Shown here one piece after another: positions 36,570-49,540 of a stretch of DNA of 64,000 nucleotides. Under the pieces are notes generated by a model. That model worked only from the letters and a program-made list of their open reading frames with translations. It searched no databases and was not told the DNA's origin. The position numbers were made by a program, and so were the translations under genes. This DNA comes from Diprion similis (taxonomy: Eukaryota; Arthropoda; Insecta; Hymenoptera; Diprionidae): NCBI RefSeq assembly GCF_021155765.1, contig NC_060114.1:12677001-12741000 (forward strand), read 5' to 3'. Every line of letters starts with the position of its first letter. Positions within the stretch are counted from its first letter, which is position 1.

Positions 36570-38640
36570 TTAAAAGAAAAAAAAAAAAAACGAATATACC
36601 CTCATTCGTATATTCGGAACGATCAGTATTAAAAACAAAAAACATTCCACCTGTATTGAATTGAAAAATGGTTATTATTGGAACAGAAAAGTATAAATTT
36701 TCAACATTTTTCACCGATTTTTCGATTTCGAAATCGTACGAGGGTAAAATTCTTTGTTTATATGGTACAAACATGTAATTGAAGGGGTTAAAATTTTATT
36801 TTCAATGATTTCTTAATGAATAAGTATAATGTACTTGTTGTTAGTCATTTTTGCCATAATTTTGTTTCTTCATTTCTTTTCTTCTTGATTTTTTTTTCTT
36901 TTTCATAAATCCACTAGTACGTCAATAAAATTAGTATGTATGTCGATATTTAATCCCGAGAAACGAATAGAGATTTAAGTTTCACTGCTGCATTATGCTC
37001 TGAACGGTATGCCGAGTGTTTTTTTTTTAAATTCCAGTCGTTCCTTTGCAGTCTCACTGCAGTTTTCTTTTTTTCTTTTTTTTTCTGCGAAAGCACAGAG
37101 GGAGAAATCCCTAAGATAAGAAGAAGGAATTTCTTGGTCGAGTTTGTGTTATATACGGGGTAGGAAATGATCCGGGTTAAATGTAGCGCGCGGTTGTAGA
37201 TAATAAACAACAATAATAACACAGTACGCATCTGCAGAAGTGAATAACTGCTTCTGAGATTCCTTACTCCATACCTTTGTACATAAGGATACACAGTCAC
37301 ACACACACACACACACGCACACACACGCATACATTGTAATACACACATAGGGTGAATATAAAAGTTTCCGCAAACATTGCTTAGGAGACATTCGTCACGA
37401 CGAGAGGTCATCCCCAAAATCGTGTCTTCTACCCTGTACCTACGTAGCTACTCAGTCTGGAAGAGCAATTTGCCGTTCCGGGAAATCGATGGATCTTGAA
37501 AGCGGACCTCAAACTATCTGACAGCTTCAGCCTGAGGTCATAAATAAAAACGAACGGAATAACGACAACGAGAGGGAAGAAAGAAAGGGAAAAAATAAGA
37601 GGATCGTGTAATGATGGCCATGAAGACGGTCCGAAAACTTGTAGCAATTGTGTGCAGGGTGAAAAAGATAATGAAAAACATTTTTCGTCCTTACGTATAG
37701 TGTCGATATTTCATTTCCTTGACGAGAATTTTTTTGAAACTCCATAACTTTGCTCACATTGTCAGAAGTTTTACAGAAAATTTTTGCAAACTCGTTTGAA
37801 AATTTTGTATGAAATTTAAACAATATTTCAGAAAGCGTGAGTTGAAAAGCTGGAAAGCAACGCGAAAAATGAAAATATAAGTGATCATTCGAACTCGAAA
37901 GGACGAGTTGGCTTGAGATCCTCAAAGAATTTATATCACATTAATGCGAAGTTGAAGCGAGAGAACGTTCGTGGTTGCAGGATGTAGTAGCTCGAGGACG
38001 AAGATAGGAAATGGAATAGACGGGTAGAAAGAGAGAGGAAAACGGGAATAAAGGGAGGGGGGGGGGGGGGGGGGAGGGGCGAAGGTATTAGAGACACGGT
38101 TCAATTTGTCAGGGTACCGTGAGCAAATAATCGCGTCAACCAAGTTTGTTTGCTGAATCAGCCGGGCGCATTGGATGGATGTATGTATGTACATACACGC
38201 TGTACGTCGTCTATGCGTCGCGTTGCAGCGAGGAGCTTTCGCTTAATTTGTATAAAGCTCCTCAGGAGGCTGCAGAGGATCCGATCCGCGAAGATCGAGC
38301 CTTCTCGCTTCATCCACAAACATGCGGGGTTCCCGTGAGCAAATAATTATTCTTTGACTCCTCATCCTCGAGACTTCATCGCCTGTAAAGCCGTCCTCAC
38401 GAGGAGAATTCGCGATTTAGGAGAGGTCGATTTGAGCTAAACAATTATTGTGACACATCTCAGAGGGAAAAACAAGTTGGAATTGATGATAATTATATTA
38501 CTTGAAATCGTTCTAAATAATTTATAACTATGTAAGGCAATTTTACGTCCAATTTTAGTGACGATTGATTAGAAGGAAATTGTTAATTGAAATGACAACG
38601 GCTATTTGCTATTTCCTACGCAAAGAACTGCAATTCGAAT
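36570..38640. other. Gene-free interval with simple repeats
   Basis: A+T-rich DNA with an (AC)n microsatellite (37298-37330), a poly-G run (38057-38074) and a poly-A run near 36576. No coding signal. Confidence 0.55.
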
Positions 38641-38710
38641 TAGAGTGATTTGAAGTCGCGCGACAATCGTGACTCGCCGTTTAGCGCAACGGCCGTTAAG
38701 CCGCGGGACG

Positions 38711-38866
38711 CCACCGTCAGATGGCGCGCTGCGCAGTCGGTCTGAAGCCTTTTGTCGTCGGTCGGTGTCGGTAATCGTGTGAAATCACTCAAAACCAGTG
38801 CGAAATATCTTCGAGATCGAAATGAAGTGAAATCGGCTGACATCGAGTGAAAATACTGAGAATCAG
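38711..38866 (+). promoter_or_regulatory. Candidate TSS and non-coding first exon with CTCF-like site
   Basis: CCACCGTCAGATGGCGCGC (38711-38729) resembles a CTCF core (CAGATGGCGC). It is followed at once by GCGCAGTCGGTCTG, an initiator-like region. A G+C-moderate leader follows, with repeated GTGAAAT words and an upstream ATG that stops after two codons. It ends at a consensus donor, CAG|GTGAGT (38866/38867). This reads like a 5'UTR exon of a + strand gene whose coding exons lie further right, probably beyond the window. Confidence 0.45.
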
Positions 38867-40290
38867 GTGAGTTTATTGAAAATTTGGAATCGTTTGTCAG
38901 TAATTTGTGTGTGAAATTTCACTGAATGGTCATTTTCTGGAAAGATAAAGAATGTTTAATGGCCGCTAATGGGCTGTTTACTTTCTTTCAACTGCAGCGC
39001 TACCTCGTACTTTTTAGAAAATATCGAATACAAGTTGACGATATTTTTTTTTGCGATTTTCCCTTGTAAGCGCTAAGGAATATCGATGTGTACATATTTG
39101 CTCTTGCGTTCGTAACGATTTACGGTGCGTTCTTGTTTGATTCGGACGTTTCTTTGAAGCCAGTGTACCTAATTTTATTTAGACAGTGAGAGGAGGGAAG
39201 AGGGAATTAAATTGGTGGGATCTTTTTACACTACGATACTTTAAAATATGCATAATAAGGAACAATGACGAAAGCTTATGAAAATTGATATTGAAATCAG
39301 CCGGTATGTAAGCTTCTCCAGAACTTTTAATTGAATCGCGAACAAATAAAAGTAGGTGAATAAATGAGTTAATGATTAGTGAATTTTCAATACATCCACT
39401 CGTTTTTACATCCTTGTGACCATTGACAACAGCCATTTTATTTCCACCTACATACGAAAATTAATGAAACGGTTTGCGTCGAATTTTCAGAGTGAATGAA
39501 AATGTTGTATTGATTGAGGTTATGTAGATCCTTGAGTGAGAGACGCCTTTTGACAGATTGCGTTTGATATCTCTGATAGTATTGGCCAGTTTTTGCTAAT
39601 TGTAATGCATGTTAAGTGTTGGTTAGTCATATTTTTTGTGAATATTGTGTTAATAAGTGCGACTTAAATTTATCGGAGTACCAATCGATGACAAAATCAG
39701 TTCTGCAAGGAGGGCGCTTGATTTTTGCAAAATTACGCCGGCCGTTTGCAAGGATAAATATAAGCAGTAGGATAATCCTGACAATCGATTCTCGAACAAT
39801 GAAATCATGCAAATTAAAAATTAAAAATTAGAGCATCATCTTGCGTAAATCCTTAAGAAGATGCTATAGTCAGTCCTTACTGCAAGTCTACATGTAAAGC
39901 CGACTATACAGATTTCCGCAATAAGTTTCTTTTTTCGCAATAAAAGTGTTAAAAAATGTATTAACATAATCGAATTACTATTTATTGCAGAAATACATTT
40001 CCTGGAGTCATTTTTGCACGAAATAAAAAAGTTTTTCGACAGTTTCGGGTGTGAAAAAAATTGCGTAAACAAATGTTTCAGAATTAGAACTTCCCTTACA
40101 ACGATTACTCACTTTTAGACCGAATATTTTCGTACCGTACAATAAAAACGTTTCGACGAATCTCTCGTTCAGGATTTTCCGATCGATTTTACTTGGCAAA
40201 TTAACGAAATACTTGCGTTCCATACCGAGGTACAAAAGCAGGCGAAACACCCTGAAAATTATCGACTCGTTTTCTTTAAATGTGTAGCAG
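38867..40290. other. Gene-free interval, possible first intron
   Basis: A+T-rich DNA after the putative donor, without repeats or coding signal. A few short frames have no family pattern. Confidence 0.45.
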
Positions 40291-40620
40291 TATAAGCAGC
40301 ACCGAGAGTGCGGGGGTTTGAAGGGCGGAAAGGGGGTGAATGGTGGTTGCAGTCTGAGATCTTTGCGGTGGAAAATCCCGCCTATAAACAAGAAGGCTTA
40401 AACGTCGAATCCCCCGGAATGACCGAAGGGTGCTCAGTCAGAGAATCTTACATTCAAAATGCCCGCTGGGATAAGGTTGAGTTTTGGGGTTGGACCTGGG
40501 GCTGCAGGCTCGGCTGCCGGCAGTAACATGCAAATTTGAACCTTAAGGGTTTTATGTCGGGTGATATCTTTGAATCGTTCCCCCGGCTACAAGGTAACCC
40601 GGGTCTCCCTCCTCCGCCTA
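40290..40620. promoter_or_regulatory. GC-richer candidate regulatory block
   Basis: A complex G+C-moderate stretch with GGAATGACC, ATGCAAATTTGAA (octamer-like ATGCAAAT near 40529) and CCCCCGGCTAC words. Frames on both strands are by-products of composition. Confidence 0.25.
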
Positions 40621-41007
40621 TCCAGACCACGCGGATTTCTACCATCTTATCTGGATCAAACGTCTCTGTTTCTCCCTCTCCTCGATTTTTCTCTCTATAA
40701 AAATGATAATAATTTTTATACATTTTATTACGATGCCGGCGTACGTTGAGTATTTCTCAAATTATTAATATCGCTTCAAAATGCTTCAAAATGCTTAGAG
40801 ATCTAATCGATCTATTCATTTCATATAAATTTACGATGGCTCATTTTATTCGGTAGCTTATTTTCTACGAAGATACTGACACGGATTTTTTTTTTTTCAG
40901 CATTCAATTCGATTCTGCTACCTATTTGGCAATCGCAATCCATATCGGTGAGTTTTTGTAAAATTAAATATTTAACGATATCAATATGATATAAATAAAA
41001 TTGTTTC

Positions 41008-41112
41008 AGTGAATTTATAGAAAACGGTTGTCTTCTGAATAAAATTAGCCATCGTTGAGTGAAATTAAACGAATTTACTCGGTTTTGAACAATTTTATCG
41101 ACATCTGTGCCT
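41008..41112 (+). repeat. Dispersed repeat family, copy B
   Basis: CAGTGAATTTATAGAAAACGG, TTCTGAATAAAATTAGCCATC, GAGTGAAATTAAACGAAT align in order with copies at 30388-30535 and 48715-48870. Confidence 0.6.
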
Positions 41113-41973
41113 TTATTAGGAAATCCACTATTTTCTGTTTTCGGATGTTCTATTTCCGCGCCGGAGTCATCCGGATAATAATTTATCATCGCAAAATAAT
41201 CGTCTTTATACGATTCTTTAAAACAACCGCGATTTTTCCGCAAAATAATCAAAAAATTATTATGAAACTGGTCGTTCGTTAAAATAATCAGAATAATGAA
41301 AAAAATTGAGCATCATTAAAGTCGATTAATATCGTATATACCGAAAAAACAAATTTGAAATTTTATTTGTATAATGTAGACGTTTGAAAAGGGTCTCGAA
41401 TTTCCATAAAACTGCACAGCGAAGCAATCCGAAATTTTTAATGAATAGTCAATTTCGTTCATAATCGTTGATTTTACAGCGGTGAGTTTTCATCGGAAGG
41501 GGATTAAAAATCTGCATCCTTTTCCCGCCCTGATGTACAGGTGCATAAAACACGTTATATGCACGACTCCTGTTTACACAACCAGTTTCACGCAGTATCG
41601 GCTTGCTCCACCGATTCAATTTAGATCCGAATCTCGATTATCCTGGAACGTTCTCCGGATGCAATAAAAGTGTCTATATACAGGTATATCGATATACACG
41701 CCGCATTTTACGCCAACGCGATGTATCATTACCGCAAAATTCTCCCACCAATTGAATTATTATCCTTTCAAAATGACGATCCGCATTACAATCTTTTAAA
41801 TTATAAATCGGTCCAAATATTTTCTGCCACGGGACATGGATTTCGGATTTATTTTATAGTTTTAGATTCCGCGACAGAAAGTTTGCGTCGTGCAAAAACA
41901 TTTATCACCGTTGCAATATTGACATGTCTTTAAATAAAATTGCGAGCTGTTATCGGTGAGAAACTTTTATGGC

Positions 41974-42028
41974 AAAAAAAAAAAAAAAAAAAAAAATAAA
42001 AAATAAAAAATAAAAAAAAAAAAAAAAA
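41974..42028. repeat. A-rich tract, A(n)TA(n)
   Basis: 55 bp of A broken only by scattered T. Confidence 0.9.
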
Positions 42029-42419
42029 CGTTGCTTTGCAGTTGAAAAAAACGTTAAATATTCGAGAGTGGAAACAGTATCCATTTGATATAGAACAGTA
42101 ACAAAAATTTGCACACTTAAGGGCTTTAACCTCGAAGTAATGGGCGTGTCGTAGGAGTCCTAAGCACACCATGTATATATGTATACTCCATGTATACCAC
42201 AGTAACAACATACGTACAACTAAAACCTACTCGCCTCTAAGACCTAATTTTTCTGATCGACTGTGACTGCACCCCCCATAAAAAGGGATGGAGGTTTGGG
42301 GGGGTAGAAAAGCGCGACAGTTGCGTCCAACAGTTTGGTCTTAATTTCAAGATCGATCATACGATCACGGGATGAATTTTAATGTCTAAACAAGTAGAAG
42401 TACTTCATGCTCCGATCCG

Positions 42420-42740
42420 AGTGGTGGGAACGGGGGCGTCGGGACGAGGCTGAATTGGTAGTCAGTGAGCGGCCGGGCCATTCATCATGCTTGGAGGGGT
42501 GGTAAGGCCGCAAGGGCGAGGCGTGTGATTAGAATCAGTTACCCTTTACTTGCTCGTTGCGGCGGAGATCGCGGAAGCTCGTGACGTCCTCGCGTCCTCG
42601 GGTCCCTCTGCGAGCCCTTGATACCTTCCCCCGGTCGAAACCTCCCTCGGGTGCCATCTGCCAAGGGATGCACCCTCCCGCCTCCCGCCTCCCGCCCTCC
42701 GCCACCTATCTGCCGCCCAGCCCGCGTACACAGAAATTAA
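42420..42740. promoter_or_regulatory. GC-rich block
   Basis: GC-rich over about 300 bp, including a (CTCCCGC)-like degenerate repeat near 42.68 kb, in A+T-rich surroundings. Promoter island or enhancer are the likely readings. Frames lack family character. Confidence 0.25.
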
Positions 42741-44960
42741 TAAGCCGTTTCGAGCGGCGGAATCGGAGAACCGATTCTTCGTTTTTGGAAGGAAAGGTCA
42801 GCGGTAGATTTTTATGAATTTTTTTCTTACACATTCCTTAGTCGAAATGGAGAGAGACCCGTGACTCGGGGTTTTAGTGACTAGTCACTTGCTGGGGAGA
42901 AAAAAAAATTTGGAATAATTGTCGTCGTTGCATTTTTATGAGAATATTAATATTTCGTATATGGTTTATGGAGGAATTTTGGGAATTGATGTTTTTGGAT
43001 ACTGATAGATCGTTGAAAGAATCGATGGTATATAAAAACTGAATATTAAATTGATGTGTTTCTTTCTCCGTTTCTTTTATTGTTTATGGAGAAAATTTAA
43101 TTTTTTAAGTTATTATAGATGTACATCAATTTATTTTTTACAGATTTTTTGTAAAATTCTTTGTACAGAAAATACTATTTATCAATTAGTTGTTTTAGAA
43201 AATAAAATGACTAGTAATCGATCCGTAGTTTTCGGAACTGTCCAACTCAGAATATATATGCGATTTCCTTTTGTCAGAATACACAATTAAAAGCCAGATT
43301 CCTTCAAGTTTGAACAAATTAATGACGGTTAAACAATAATGATTAGAGATAAAAATCTTGCAGAAAATTTCAGCACATTTAATTGTTGTAGCATTGATAT
43401 AAGATTCTGCCATTTTTTGTCGGTCTTCAAGTTTTTTATTCACTTTTTCAGTTTCGTGGAAATTTTTTACATTCTCTCTTGATTACGTGTTACGAATAGA
43501 TTGAATGAATCCCCATAAAAATATTAAATTAAGAATTTTGTTTATTCGTTAATTCATTTCGCGAATTTTGAGTACACAAAACTGTCAGTCTTAGCGTGAC
43601 TAAGGAATTAAAAAAAAGACCCTGAAAACGATTACACAAAAAAAAAAAAAAAAAAACTCATCGGGTGCACGTGAATTTAAAAATTGAGGCCTTAGGAAAA
43701 ATACTAAAATATAAATTATTTTCAGGAGGTAAGCATGCGGTAGGTACAGAGAAATAGGTACGATAGTAACGCCCGCGGGTTGAGTGACCCTCTGGAAGAG
43801 AATTTATATTTTATGACAAACCCTGGGAGTTTCTATTATGCCCAACCACTTTGGCCAACATCGTAAAATCTATTATTTAACCGAGCACATCGCCGCGGCA
43901 ACAACGCCCGCAACAAGATTGCATCTAACTTGGCTCGAAAAACTCGGAAAAATAACAACGTGTCCCTCTTTTCTCTTCCTCTTTCAAGTAATTTCATTCT
44001 CATTTTCCTTGATACATGGAGTATACTTGCGGTTTTTTAGGATTTCGTTTTTCTCCAGAGAAATACAAGCAAAGATCGAAATTTCGGGTGAAGTTTACAA
44101 AACGTAAATCGGTTTAATTATATTTTATATGCATTGCTCAAAGTTACTGGAAAGAAAATTTCACTTCCATCGCGAGTACAATTATGTTACAAGTTTATAT
44201 GTTGAAATGTTTATTTTTTTATCCATCCATTCAGCATTTAATTCTATACAATCAAATCCATCATTTTACTTTGTGCAACGCGATGTGACTTGATTTTTCA
44301 CTAACAAGAAAAGAATATTTATTCGTAAAGAATGCTTTTGAATCATTTTCTTTAGACTTGATTCTGTCATTGAATAATCTTAGCCGTAATTTTGATTGCA
44401 AATTTTTTTTCCGTACGTATAACGTATATAATATCGATACTTTGAGTAAAATTTTGTAAATTGAATTATACTGCTACAAGATGATTTATTTTTTATCTCA
44501 TACCGTCTATACCACGCACACTGCTCCTCTCTAAAATCGTCCATCAACTTCTTTTTTTTTTTTGTCCAATTATTTTTATTTTCGTTTGAAGCAAATTTTT
44601 CCGGCTTTCAGTGTTATTTTTCCAAGGATGAAATTGGGCCGCTGATTCGTCGAGGGGTGGTGAAAAGAGAGGGAATTTTTGCACCACGATAATGGCGATA
44701 ATGGGACAGTGGAAAAACAATTTTGGATGTAATATACGCAAGAGGCTTCGAGGCTCCGCAGAATCCGCAGGATTGTAACTCGATTGACGCATCAAAGGGG
44801 TGTATTAATATAGATATAACATTTTGCCGGTGGTGGAAGTAAGGGAGGGGGGGGGGGGGGGGGCGGAACTTTAAACACGCAGTCTTTTTGCTCTTATTTA
44901 TTGCGACATGAATAAAACACAAGGGAAGAAAACGGGAATGCGTATTAAATGCGGTATAAT
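42741..44960. other. Gene-free interval
   Basis: Strongly A+T-rich, with a poly-A tract near 43.64 kb and a poly-G run at 44847-44863. No coding signal. Confidence 0.5.
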
Positions 44961-44979
44961 TTTCAAATTTCAGGGAAAT

Positions 44980-45130
44980 AAATAACGGGTAAACGATACG
45001 CGGACGGGACCCGGCGGCACGGCCGCACGGGGATTCCCTCGGCGGACATAAATCCTCCCTCCCGACTACTTCTTCTCCTACAGGAACTGGGGTTCGGACT
45101 CGGTCTCGACTCCTTTATACGCTCAAGCGT
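44980..45130. promoter_or_regulatory. Short GC-rich block
   Basis: About 150 bp GC-rich (CGGGACCCGGCGGCACGGCC core) between A+T-rich flanks. An acceptor-like TCTCCTACAG occurs near 45083, but the frames beyond it close quickly. Confidence 0.2.
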
Positions 45131-45689
45131 ACATCACCATGCGCCGCAAACCGAACGGGTTTTTTTTTTTTTTTTTTTAATTTTCCGGATTTTTCCTACA
45201 CCCGAATATACAACGAGGTGATTTTTTTTCAATTTTCTACAGGTATTTAATTCGATCAGGTGATTTTGATCGAAGCAGTCGTATTGGGATGTATTATTGA
45301 AACTAAGAAAATTTCAAGTAATGATTGGAGATAATTTCTTTCCATTTAATTCGACAAATTTATTAAAAAATCAAATTATTTAGATCAATCATCATCAATT
45401 TTCACCCAATTTAGTATACTGTTTATAGGTTATAGAATTAAATAGTGTAGCTCGATTCTTGATCAAAGCAAATGTTATTCAAAACCAATAGTATAAGTGC
45501 TACATTGAAAAAAGCAGAAAACTTTTTTTTTTTAATCGTAAAAATTGAGTTAATAAAATCTGAATCAAGGTGGAAAAATGAGCGGAAAAATTTGTCGACT
45601 CGTTAGAAAATGTGTATACATATCAAAGCCGTTGAAACATGAGCAAAGGAAATTTTTGCGAGGTTATAGAATATATTTGGGAGTAGTGG

Positions 45690-46160
45690 ACAGCCTGCCA
45701 GGCGCTGCAGGTTCCTTTAATAGGGGGGCGCATTAATCCTTGCGTAATTGCAACACCGAGAGAGCGTCTTGTGACTGGGATATAATGTTTGCCCGTAGGG
45801 ATAAGCTCGCAGCCTTTGATGGCAGTGGCGTAGGACGACGTTTAGCGGTTTCGGGCCGCGGCGTCTCTCGCGTCCCTTCCAATCTAGCGTCGACGCCGCT
45901 GGGGATTCTAACCCTGAGAAGCAGTAACCGCCACCCGCCGCGCAATTAGTGCGCCACTGGATGGAGTGGCCGAGCCGGACCTTAAAACCATTACAGACAG
46001 TTTCATCGTACGGTTAACGAACGGTTAAACGCGCACCTACTACGCCGCTCCCATCGACCGACATTAATCTAATTGTTTTCCATCGGCGCGCTGCGAACCG
46101 ACGCCTCAACGAGCTGGAGAACATCCACCCTGCATGGAATCGCGATGCCTGCACTTTAGT
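45690..46160. promoter_or_regulatory. Candidate conserved non-coding element
   Basis: A complex block with TTAATCCTTGCGTAATTGC, CATTAATCTAATTG and several CG-rich palindromes. Homeodomain cores (TAAT/ATTA) are clustered. It lies immediately left of the foldback element. No supportable frame. Confidence 0.25.
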
Positions 46161-46209
46161 CCAGTCAATATGGGTCTGACAATGAATTCAAAATATTCGA
46201 TTAGTGCCA

Positions 46210-46727
46210 GCATTTTGGTTTACAGGGGTTTTCGATCCTGAGGAATTCAAATTTGAAGTCATTTTTGAACTGCGTAGCCGGGGTTTCGAGAAAAAAGCCA
46301 AATTTGACGTTGCTTTGCATTTTATTTAAAAACCGCGGTTGATAGATGAAAAATGACTTGACCATCGCGTAGAGCGGAAAATTCTACATCGAATTATGTC
46401 CTCATATGTCGAAAACTGAGTCGGATTAACACTTAAGGATAGAGAAATTATTTCACAAAAATTTTCCAGATGCCGTCGATAAGTAGAATTTCTTTTTTCT
46501 GCATTTGTTAATCCAACTCCGTTTCTGATATATGAAAACATAATTCGATGTAGAATTTTCCGCTCTACACGATGGTCAAGTCATTTTTCATCTACCGACA
46601 GCAGTTTTTAAGGAAAATGCTGAACAAAATTTAATTTGGCTGTTTTCTCGAAACCCCGGCTATGCAGCTCAAGAATGACTTCAGATTTGAGTTTCTGAGG
46701 ATCAAAAACCACTATAAACCAAAATGC
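46210..46727. mobile_element. Long foldback element (2 x 221-bp inverted arms, 76-bp spacer)
   Basis: The left arm 46210-46430 and right arm 46507-46727 are inverted copies of equal length. Both begin with GCATTTTGGTTTA, carry AGCCGGGGTTTCGAGAAAA and share a nearly unbroken central block (GATGAAAAATGACTTGACCATC, TAGAGCGGAAAATTCTACATCGAATTATG, given in parts). Identity is about 80% by eye. The spacer is A+T-rich and non-coding. There is no transposase and no clear target-site duplication. A transcript through it would fold into a ~220-bp double-stranded stem. Confidence 0.85.
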
Positions 46728-47920
46728 ACTTTGTATTGCAGAATTGTTTTCTTTTCGTCTAGTTAGTAACGATTAGACTATTTTCTTTATTTCTCTAGTG
46801 GATGATAATCTTAGTAAGGATTAGACAGTCTTTTGATACACTTGTTGAGATAGTTTTCTTCCTGAATAATTCACCTCAAGTTTTGGATCTTTTTTTTTTA
46901 TCAGTGAATTGAAGATTTATAACAAAAGCTAAATTTTTTTCTTTTACCAAAGTTTTTGTTTCCCTGATTAAAAGTTTTTAATCTCTCGTAAAATTCTGCC
47001 GTGCATATGTTGTTCCTGCATTTCCACTTATTATAAAAAACTAAATTCACCTTCTTAATTAATTAATTAATTAATCTATTTATTTTCAAATTACGATGTT
47101 AGCAAAGAATTTAATAACGACCAGGAGTGGGTACTGAAGGAAAATAAACGAGATAGGCGGAGGCTCGCAAACAAGATGTGTGTACACATTACACATACGT
47201 GTATCGTAGATATAATATATATATATATAATATGTAGGCATACATATACTTATAACGAGGGTGCAATCAATAACGAAGATGGCCGCTACACCGTGCCCGT
47301 TCCCTGTAAAACACCTTCTTCCAGTGTGTTTAATATTTCAAACGGTGAACTAATGCGCCCTTTTCCTTTCCCTCTCTTTGTCGTCTTAATTCAACTCTTC
47401 GCCGTGTTCGTGTTTCGACCCTAAGTCTATCCGCAGATATAATATGTAAGTGGAAAACACGTATAACGTAGAAATGTTCAATAATTTTTGTTTTATGTTA
47501 TTACGAGTTTTATATATTTCAAGTCGTAGCTCAACTTCGACAGTATTTATATCAATGAATTTATTACACTTCAAAATTTCGACTTTGAAAAAATTTCAAT
47601 TTCAGTATCACTTTGATAGAACTCCGATGTGTCGATTTGAAATAATTAAAATATGCGATAATTTCCATTAAAATCATAATTTTCAAAATAAATTATGCGT
47701 AATTCTAGTTCCGATTTTAATTCCAATTAAAAAAAGACCAAATAATATTCTAATCCCGATACGAATAGAACAAGATTTTTTGAATATAAAAATTATGAGA
47801 AATCATTGAAATTCATAATGGAACCTGCAGTGTTTTTCTTCTTCTTCTTCATTAGTACAAAAAATAATTCATACAAAAAATAATATATATTTATATCTTA
47901 CGATTAACTGACAGGGACAA
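46728..47920. other. Gene-free A+T-rich interval
   Basis: Contains an (AATT)n stretch (47056-47075) and an (AT)n run near 47.22 kb. A GC-moderate pocket at 47.28-47.35 kb gives a short spurious frame. Confidence 0.5.
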
Positions 47921-48714
47921 CCAGCTCAGGCTATTTATGGAAAATGGAAAGAACTGAATCGGCCGACGCATGCTAGGCCAGTTCGCGTGCCGCTATAACT
48001 TCAGCTGTAATAACAGCCTCGGAATTGTGAGTACAAGGGAGAGAAATTGAGAGAGAGAGAGAAAGGTGGGGGTGGTGGTGGAGAATGAAAAGAGGGGGGC
48101 AACTGTGGCGAGGCGTCATTAAGTATTTATGCACTTTCCATTAGCACAGTGGATTGTACTTATCAGGGATAAAGTCAAAGGGTTCTTTTGCCACGTCGGG
48201 AGCAGGGAAGGGGGACGCAGAGAGAGAGGACGGGGGTGGGGTGTAGACTCAAAATATGAAAAAGTAATTTGCCGTCTAGCTCCGCGATAATGTGATTAAA
48301 AGTTTGGAATTTTTGTTTCTTTCGTCTGTGATTTATATTAATCAAAATATGCGATTTTTTTTTCATTTAACTGATTTTCATTTTTCTTAGGCGCGCAAAT
48401 TTTATCTTTTGTTCTGGAATTATCAATATTGATGAGGCGGGGGAGGAGGAGGAGGATTTACATGTGTAATTAAAACGTTCGTTAGTCGGTGAAAATTGTT
48501 TAAAAAAATATCTTTCATTCGTATCTTAATGTATACTAAAAATTTTCATCAGTTACGTGAGTAAATGTTCACGTCGATCATGTAACATTTTTTAACAGGT
48601 CAAAATTTAAATTCACATTCACAAAAATTCGTCCATATTCAATAAAAATCATTTTACGCGCAACCTATATTTTTGTAATTTGTTACGGATGTGGTAACCG
48701 AAAATTCAGTTCAA

Positions 48715-48870
48715 GTGCGAATTGAAATTTGTGGAAAATAGTTTTCTGAGTAAAATTAACCATCATAGAGTGAAATCAAACGAATATTATTCGATCTATA
48801 AACATTTTAAGGCGATTTCAAATCAAGCATCGATATCTATAAGCTTTTATTTCAAATTCCAATATTTTAT
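48715..48870 (+). repeat. Dispersed repeat family, copy C
   Basis: GAAATTTGTGGAAAATAGTT, TCTGAGTAAAATTAACCATCA and GAGTGAAATCAAACGAAT match copy B; TAAACATTTTAAGGCGATTT and GCATCGATAT match copy A. It is the most complete of the three. Confidence 0.6.
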
Positions 48871-48889
48871 TTTATTACAATAAATATAG

Positions 48890-49240
48890 ATTTATGGCTA
48901 CCCAATCAATCTCCAAAAAGTCTCAATTGCATTCGATTTCTCCATGCAATTAAAGCGTGCAATCGAAACGGTGCTGACTGAACTGCGATCAGTTACTCGC
49001 GGGTGTAACCCGTGTAATAGTTTAATTCATATGCAAATTATCGGCGGTTGAGAGGCAGCAGGGTGGTAAAAGCAGAGGGCGTGTGAGAGCCCGAGGCCTT
49101 TGAGTTCTGTGAGGTACGAGGCGCAGAGCGCACGACACACTTGCAGAAACGACCTCATAAATCTGCAACCGGATACCTGTTGTCCGTATGAAAAGCGTAA
49201 TTGTAATAACTGCAACGGCACCTAAGATTTGCACGCAGAA
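48890..49240. promoter_or_regulatory. Candidate enhancer block with POU-homeodomain site
   Basis: Contains GCAATTAAAG, a GGGTGTAACCC palindrome and CATATGCAAATTA near 49029-49041, where the octamer ATGCAAAT overlaps a homeodomain AATTA. Complex, non-repetitive sequence. Confidence 0.3.
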
Positions 49241-49540
49241 ACGTCATTCGTCGCATTTCCACGTCAAGAGAAGCCATTTTATAAAACAATCATTTCAGGT
49301 CTGGTTGTGCTTCGTTATAAAATGACTTTGATTTTTTTTCAAAACTACTGAAGTTCGTTCATTCTCTAATCTTCTAATCAATACCAAGAAAAACTTGTAG
49401 GTATGGTTACTGTTATACAGTTTTTGGATATTCTCATTTTTTTCTTTTTTTCTTTCATCATATTCAAAAGATATAACTTTGACTACAAAATGAAGTTTGT
49501 TGATTATTGCTGTGAACAGAAAATTAGGTTAAAGAAAATT

